This document shows positions 34,492-38,772 of a DNA stretch of 38,772 nucleotides, one piece after another. The stretch lies in assembly GCA_958438515.1 (NCBI GenBank), contig CAUBRZ010000016.1, forward strand, positions 1 to 38,772, given 5' to 3'. This stretch comes from an uncultured Clostridium sp. GTDB lineage: Bacteria; Bacillota; Clostridia; TANB77; CAG-508. A program made the translations under genes and the position numbers. The stretch's first letter is position 1. Each line of letters begins with the position of its first letter. The notes beneath the pieces are model-generated. The model saw nothing but the letters and a program-made list of their open reading frames with translations, made no database searches and was not told the DNA's origin.

Positions 34492-35694
34492 TTATGCTAT
34501 GATATCAGAAACAACTCCTGAACCAACTGTTCTACCACCTTCACGAATAGCAAATCTTAATCCTTTTTCAATAGCGATAGGTGTGATAAGTTCGATTGTC
34601 ATTGTAATGTTATCTCCTGGCATAACCATTTCTGTTCCTGCAGGTAATTCGATAACACCTGTAACATCTGTTGTTCTGAAGTAGAATTGTGGTCTATATC
34701 CATTGAAGAATGGTGTATGACGTCCACCTTCTTCTTTAGTTAATACATAAACTTCAGAAGTGAATTTTGTATGTGGATTGATTGTTCCTGGTTTACATAG
34801 AACTTGACCTCTTTCGATATCTTTTCTATCAATACCTCTTAATAGAACACCAATGTTATCTCCAGCTTCTGCTTGGTCTAATAATTTTCTAAACATTTCT
34901 ACACCTGTAACAACAGTTTTTCTTCTTTCTGTTGTAAGACCAATAATTTCAACTTCGTCTTGAAGTTTAACTTCTCCTCTTTCTACTCTACCTGTTGCAA
35001 CTGTTCCACGTCCTGTAATTGTGAATACGTCTTCAACTGGCATTAAGAATGGTTGGTCAACTGGTCTTTCTGGTGTTGGAATATAGCTATCTACTGCTTC
35101 CATTAATTCTTTCATTGGTTTGTAAACTTCATCATCAGGATTTGTTGATGAACTTTCTAATACTTGTAATGAAGATCCTTTTATAACTGGAATATCATCT
35201 CCTGGGAAACCATATTCAGATAATAAATCTCTTACTTCCATTTCAACTAATTCTAATAATTCTGGATCATCAACCATATCACATTTGTTTAAGTAAACAA
35301 CGATATATTTAACACCAACTTGTCTAGCAAGTAAGATGTGTTCTCTTGTTTGTGGCATAGGACCATCAGCTGCAGAAACAACTAATATTGCTCCGTCCAT
35401 TTGTGCAGCACCTGTGATCATGTTTTTAACATAGTCAGCATGTCCTGGACAGTCAACGTGTGCATAGTGTCTGTTATCTGTTTCATATTCAACGTGTGCT
35501 GTGTTGATTGTGATTCCTCTAGCTTTTTCTTCTGGAGCACCATCGATTTGATCATATGCTTCAAATTTAGCTTTTCCTAATAATGATAAATATTTTGTAA
35601 TAGCTGCTGTTGTTGTTGTTTTTCCGTGGTCAACGTGACCAATTGTACCAATGTTAACATGTGGTTTATTTCTTTCGAATTTAGCTTTTGCCAT
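34492..35694 (-). CDS. tuf: Elongation factor Tu
   Basis: The 400-residue GTPase that delivers aminoacyl-tRNA to the ribosome. GHVDHGKT is at residues 19-26, DCPGHADYVKNM and YLNKCDMVDD follow, and domains 2 and 3 are complete to GSGVVSDI. It is the last gene of the str operon here, 157 bases after fusA. No in-frame CGG occurs in it. The AAGGAGG site precedes ATG 35694. Confidence 0.99.
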   Translation of the reverse strand: MAKAKFERNKPHVNIGTIGHVDHGKTTTTAAITKYLSLLGKAKFEAYDQIDGAPEEKARGITINTAHVEYETDNRHYAHVDCPGHADYVKNMITGAAQMDGAILVVSAADGPMPQTREHILLARQVGVKYIVVYLNKCDMVDDPELLELVEMEVRDLLSEYGFPGDDIPVIKGSSLQVLESSSTNPDDEVYKPMKELMEAVDSYIPTPERPVDQPFLMPVEDVFTITGRGTVATGRVERGEVKLQDEVEIIGLTTERRKTVVTGVEMFRKLLDQAEAGDNIGVLLRGIDRKDIERGQVLCKPGTINPHTKFTSEVYVLTKEEGGRHTPFFNGYRPQFYFRTTDVTGVIELPAGTEMVMPGDNITMTIELITPIAIEKGLRFAIREGGRTVGSGVVSDIIA

Positions 35695-35851
35695 TTTTAA
35701 ATTCCTCCTTAAATTAAGTTAGCTATTAAGGTTTATTCCTTATGCTACTTTTTATATTTTAATTAAATTTAATAACTTAAGTTGTTGTTTGCATTTTATA
35801 ACATTTTAGTTAAAAAAGCAAGCATTTTATACTAAATAAATTTATATTGTT

Positions 35852-37933
35852 TTATTCAGCTTTTTTTCTTGAAGCAACAATTGCTTCAAATACTGATTTT
35901 GGAACTTCTTCATAATGAGATGGTTCCATAGAATATGTTCCTCTACCTTGTGTTTTAGAACGTAAGTCTGTTGCATAACCAAACATTTCTGAAAGTGGGA
36001 TGAATGCTTTAATTTCTTGCATTCCATCATTAGCTTCCATTCCTTCCATTCTACCACGTCTAGAGTTTACATCTCCAATAACATCTCCCATGTATTCTTC
36101 TGGAACTGTTATTTCAACTTTCATTATTGGCTCTAATATAACAGCTTTTGCTTGTCTACAACCTTCTTTGAATGCCATAGATGCAGCGATTTTGAATGCC
36201 ATTTCTGAAGAGTCAACTTCATGGTATGAACCGTCAACTAATGAAACTTTGAAATCTATAACTGGGTAACCAGCAAGAATACCAGTTTCAGCAGCTTCTC
36301 TCATTCCTTGTTCAATTGGTTTAATGTATTCTTTTGGAACAGCTCCTCCAACAATTTTGCTTTCGAACTCTATTCCTTTTCCTGGCTCTAATGGTTCCAT
36401 TTCAAACCAAACATCACCATATTGTCCTTTACCACCAGATTGACGAATAAATTTACCTTGAACTTTAACTTTATTTCTAATTGTTTCTTTGTAAGCAACT
36501 TGTGGTTTACCTACATTACATTCAACTTTAAATTCTCTTTTTAATCTATCTACGATGATATCTAGGTGTAATTCACCCATACCAGCAATGATAGTTTGTC
36601 CTGTTTCTTGGTTTGTATATGCTTTAAATGTTGGATCTTCTTCAGCTAATTTTGCAAGTGCAATTCCCATTTTTTCTTGAGCTGCCTTATCTTTTGGCTC
36701 AATAGCTATATCAATAACTGGTTCTGGGAATTCCATTGATTCAAGGATTATTGGATGTTCTGGATCACATAAAGTATTTCCAGTTGTAACATCTTTTAAT
36801 CCAACTGCTGCTGCTATATCACCAGCATAAACTTTGTCTATGTCTTCTCTATGATTTGAGTGCATTTGAAGAATTCTTCCAACTCTTTCTTTTTTATCTT
36901 TACTAGAGTTTAATACTGTAGAACCTGATTCTAATGTTCCTGAATAAACTCTAAAGAAACATAATTTACCAACAAATGGATCTGTTGCAATTTTAAATGC
37001 TAATGCTGCAAATGGTTCTGAATCAGATGTTTTAGCTTCTGTTTCTTCTCCATCTAATGTTTCACCTTTAATATGTTCTATATCTAATGGTGATGGCATA
37101 TAATCAACAATTGCATCTAATAGCTCTTGAACACCTTTATTTTTGTATGAAGAACCACATGTAACTGGAACTATTTTATTAGCTATAGTACCTGCTCTTA
37201 AACCTTTTTTGATTTCTTCTGCAGTTAATTCTTCACCTTCTAAATATTTCATCATTAATTCTTCATCTTGTTCAGCAACAGCTTCTACCATTATATTTCT
37301 ATATTTCTCTGCTTGTTCTTTCATATCTTCAGGGATATCTGTTTCTTCTATTTCTTGTCCTAAATCATCTTTGTGAATAAATGCTCTCATTTTTATCAAA
37401 TCAACGATTCCTCTGAAGTTATCTTCTGCCCCGATTGGTAGTTGAATTGGAACTGCATTTGCTTTTAATCTATTTTTTAATTGATCAACACAAAGCATAA
37501 AGTTAGCTCCTGTTATATCCATTTTATTAACATATACCATTCTTGGAACTTGATACTTATCAGCTTGTCTCCAAACTGTTTCTGTTTGTGGTTGAACCCC
37601 ACCTTTAGCAGCTAAAACTGTAACAGCTCCATCAAGAACCTTTAGAGATCTTTGAACTTCTACTGTAAAATCAACGTGTCCTGGTGTATCAATAATGTTA
37701 ATTCTATTATTATTCCAGAAACATGTTGTACAAGCTGAAGTAATTGTTATACCTCTTTCTTGTTCTTGTGCCATCCAGTCCATTGTAGCTGCACCTTCGT
37801 GAACTTCTCCTATTTTGTGTGTTTTTCCTGTATAGAATAAAATTCTCTCTGTTGTTGTTGTTTTTCCGGCATCTATATGTGCCATGATTCCTATATTTCT
37901 AGTTCTTTCTAGTGGATATGCTCTTCCTGCCAT
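35852..37933 (-). CDS. fusA: Elongation factor G
   Basis: The 693-residue translocase of protein synthesis. AHIDAGKTTTTERIL is at residues 17-31, DTPGHVDF and NKMD follow, and domains II-V are intact with the RRGRMEGMEA and YSMEPSHYEEVP landmarks. It lies between rpsG and tuf. A GGGGGAAA site precedes ATG 37933. No in-frame CGG and no interruption. Confidence 0.99.
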   Translation of the reverse strand: MAGRAYPLERTRNIGIMAHIDAGKTTTTERILFYTGKTHKIGEVHEGAATMDWMAQEQERGITITSACTTCFWNNNRINIIDTPGHVDFTVEVQRSLKVLDGAVTVLAAKGGVQPQTETVWRQADKYQVPRMVYVNKMDITGANFMLCVDQLKNRLKANAVPIQLPIGAEDNFRGIVDLIKMRAFIHKDDLGQEIEETDIPEDMKEQAEKYRNIMVEAVAEQDEELMMKYLEGEELTAEEIKKGLRAGTIANKIVPVTCGSSYKNKGVQELLDAIVDYMPSPLDIEHIKGETLDGEETEAKTSDSEPFAALAFKIATDPFVGKLCFFRVYSGTLESGSTVLNSSKDKKERVGRILQMHSNHREDIDKVYAGDIAAAVGLKDVTTGNTLCDPEHPIILESMEFPEPVIDIAIEPKDKAAQEKMGIALAKLAEEDPTFKAYTNQETGQTIIAGMGELHLDIIVDRLKREFKVECNVGKPQVAYKETIRNKVKVQGKFIRQSGGKGQYGDVWFEMEPLEPGKGIEFESKIVGGAVPKEYIKPIEQGMREAAETGILAGYPVIDFKVSLVDGSYHEVDSSEMAFKIAASMAFKEGCRQAKAVILEPIMKVEITVPEEYMGDVIGDVNSRRGRMEGMEANDGMQEIKAFIPLSEMFGYATDLRSKTQGRGTYSMEPSHYEEVPKSVFEAIVASRKKAE

Positions 37934-38008
37934 TTTATTTTCCCCCTTTCGTTTAATATATAAACGACTATTTCTCTTTTTAGTTTATTTCTTTGCTGAA
38001 ATTAAATC

Positions 38009-38479
38009 TTACCATTTGTAATGTGCAAATGCTTTGTTAGCTTCTGCCATTCTATGAGTATCTTCTTTCTTCTTGAATGCTCCACCGTTTCCAGCTACAG
38101 CATCCATTATTTCTCCTGCTAATTTTTCAGCCATTGTTTTTTCATGTCTGTTTCTTGCATATGTTACAAGCCATCTTAACCCTAAAGTTTGTCTTCTTTC
38201 AGGTCTTATTTCTAATGGTACTTGGTATGTTGCTCCACCTACTCTTCTTGCTTTTACTTCAAGTACTGGCATGATATTTTCTAAAGCTGCTTCAAAAACT
38301 TCTAATGGATTTTTTCCTTCTTTTTCTTTAATAATGTCAAATGCATCATATACTATTTTTTGAGCAACTGATTTTTTACCATCTAGCATAATATTGTTGA
38401 TTAATTTTGTTACAACCTTGCTATTATACATTGGATCTGGTAATACTTCTCTTTTTGCTATATATCCTTTTCTTGGCAC
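38009..38479 (-). CDS. rpsG: 30S ribosomal protein S7
   Basis: The 156-residue S7 protein organises the 3' major domain of 16S rRNA. PRKGYIAKREVLPDP opens it, and RRVGGATYQVPLEIRPERRQTLGLRWLV is present. The start is GTG at 38479, with AAGGAGGG 6 bases upstream. It is between rpsL and fusA in the str operon. Confidence 0.98.
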   Translation of the reverse strand: MPRKGYIAKREVLPDPMYNSKVVTKLINNIMLDGKKSVAQKIVYDAFDIIKEKEGKNPLEVFEAALENIMPVLEVKARRVGGATYQVPLEIRPERRQTLGLRWLVTYARNRHEKTMAEKLAGEIMDAVAGNGGAFKKKEDTHRMAEANKAFAHYKW

Positions 38480-38656
38480 TATTCTTCCCTCCTTATATTT
38501 TTTAATACTCTATTTTAAAGTATTTAGGTACTCTCAAAAAGTTTTCACTTTCTTTTTGCGTATAGTGCTATATAAATCTATTCTAAATTTAAATGCCTTA
38601 ATTTAGTAAGAATTACAAGCACTCGCTTTTTATTTAATTTATTTTGCTAAAAACTA

Positions 38657-38772
38657 TTATTTTTTAGGTTTTTTAGCTCCATATTTAGAACGCGCTTGCA
38701 TTCTGTCTTTAACACCTGCTGTATCTAATGTTCCTCTTATGATATGGTATCTAACACCTGGAAGGTCTTTTA
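38657..38772 (-). CDS. rpsL: 30S ribosomal protein S12, C-terminal part
   Basis: The reverse strand at the right edge reads KDLPGVRYHIIRGTLD, then TAGVKDRMQARSKYGAKKPK and a stop at 38657. This is the C-terminus of S12, part of the decoding centre. The N-terminal two thirds lie outside the window. A 176-base gap without a gene separates it from rpsG. Confidence 0.97.
   Translation of the reverse strand, partial: KDLPGVRYHIIRGTLDTAGVKDRMQARSKYGAKKPKK

Noticed and set aside
36000..38363. Open frames antisense to fusA, rpsG, tuf and other conserved genes
   Set aside because: They have no ribosome binding sites and are composition shadows of strongly conserved coding sequence on the other strand.
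1..38772. CRISPR arrays, intact IS elements, tRNA or rRNA genes
   Set aside because: No regularly spaced repeats, transposase, or cloverleaf/rRNA sequence was seen; a tRNA scan was not possible by eye over the full length.

Overview
The window is AT-rich (poly-A/T intergenic DNA, almost all Arg as AGA) and comes from a low-GC, endospore-forming Firmicute of the Clostridia type. Evidence: a full-length Spo0A, a SpoIVFA-SpoIVFB pair, a GerS-like lipoprotein, a sortase and a thioester surface adhesin, MinD/MinE without MinC, and a str operon (rpsL-rpsG-fusA-tuf) at the right edge. It looks like an uncultured gut clostridium, but species cannot be named from sequence alone. Most genes are on the minus strand; the plus-strand genes are a PASTA penicillin-binding protein, an HD-GYP protein, a small Cys-rich protein and a DacF-type carboxypeptidase.

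Layout. 1-2.9 kb: accessory edge with an ASCH fragment, a methyltransferase, a protein with a possible Cys-His-Asp triad, and two decayed surface/cell-wall genes. 3.0-9.8 kb: sortase, rsmA, PASTA transpeptidase, Rpn-like protein, ispH, walR-like regulator. 9.8-15.4 kb: mnmA, aspS, HD-GYP gene, mazF, GerS-like gene, remnant of an FGE-fold gene. 15.5-23 kb: one long minus-strand block (hypothetical, spoIVFA, spoIVFB, pilin-FGE fusion, minD, minE, rodA, dusB). 23-28 kb: small Cys-rich gene, spo0A, YigZ-like, HI0933-like flavoprotein, methionine gamma-lyase-like enzyme. 28-33 kb: thioester adhesin, dacF-like gene, acpP. 33-38.8 kb: plsX, tuf, fusA, rpsG, rpsL. No tRNA, rRNA, CRISPR array or intact mobile element was recognised.

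The outstanding observation is a recurrent +1 frame break at CGG. Six genes (aspS, an HD-GYP gene, spoIVFA, a methionine gamma-lyase-like gene, plsX and an FGE-fold remnant) are each split by exactly one extra nucleotide. In every case the zero-frame codon at the break is CGG, and skipping one base gives GGA or GGT, i.e. Gly at a position that is conserved or plausible for the family. Across the rest of the window CGG is almost absent as a codon: by eye I find one other in-frame CGG (23192), against about 33 out-of-frame CGG triplets on coding strands. Since aspS and plsX should be essential and the active sites lie beyond the shifts, the simplest biological reading is that CGG is not decoded normally here and that CGGN is read as Gly, by programmed +1 frameshifting or a four-base-reading tRNA. 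A systematic sequencing artefact is the main alternative and cannot be excluded without reads. The truly decayed pseudogenes in the window (1749-2898) have heterogeneous lesions not located at in-frame CGG, which serves as an internal contrast.
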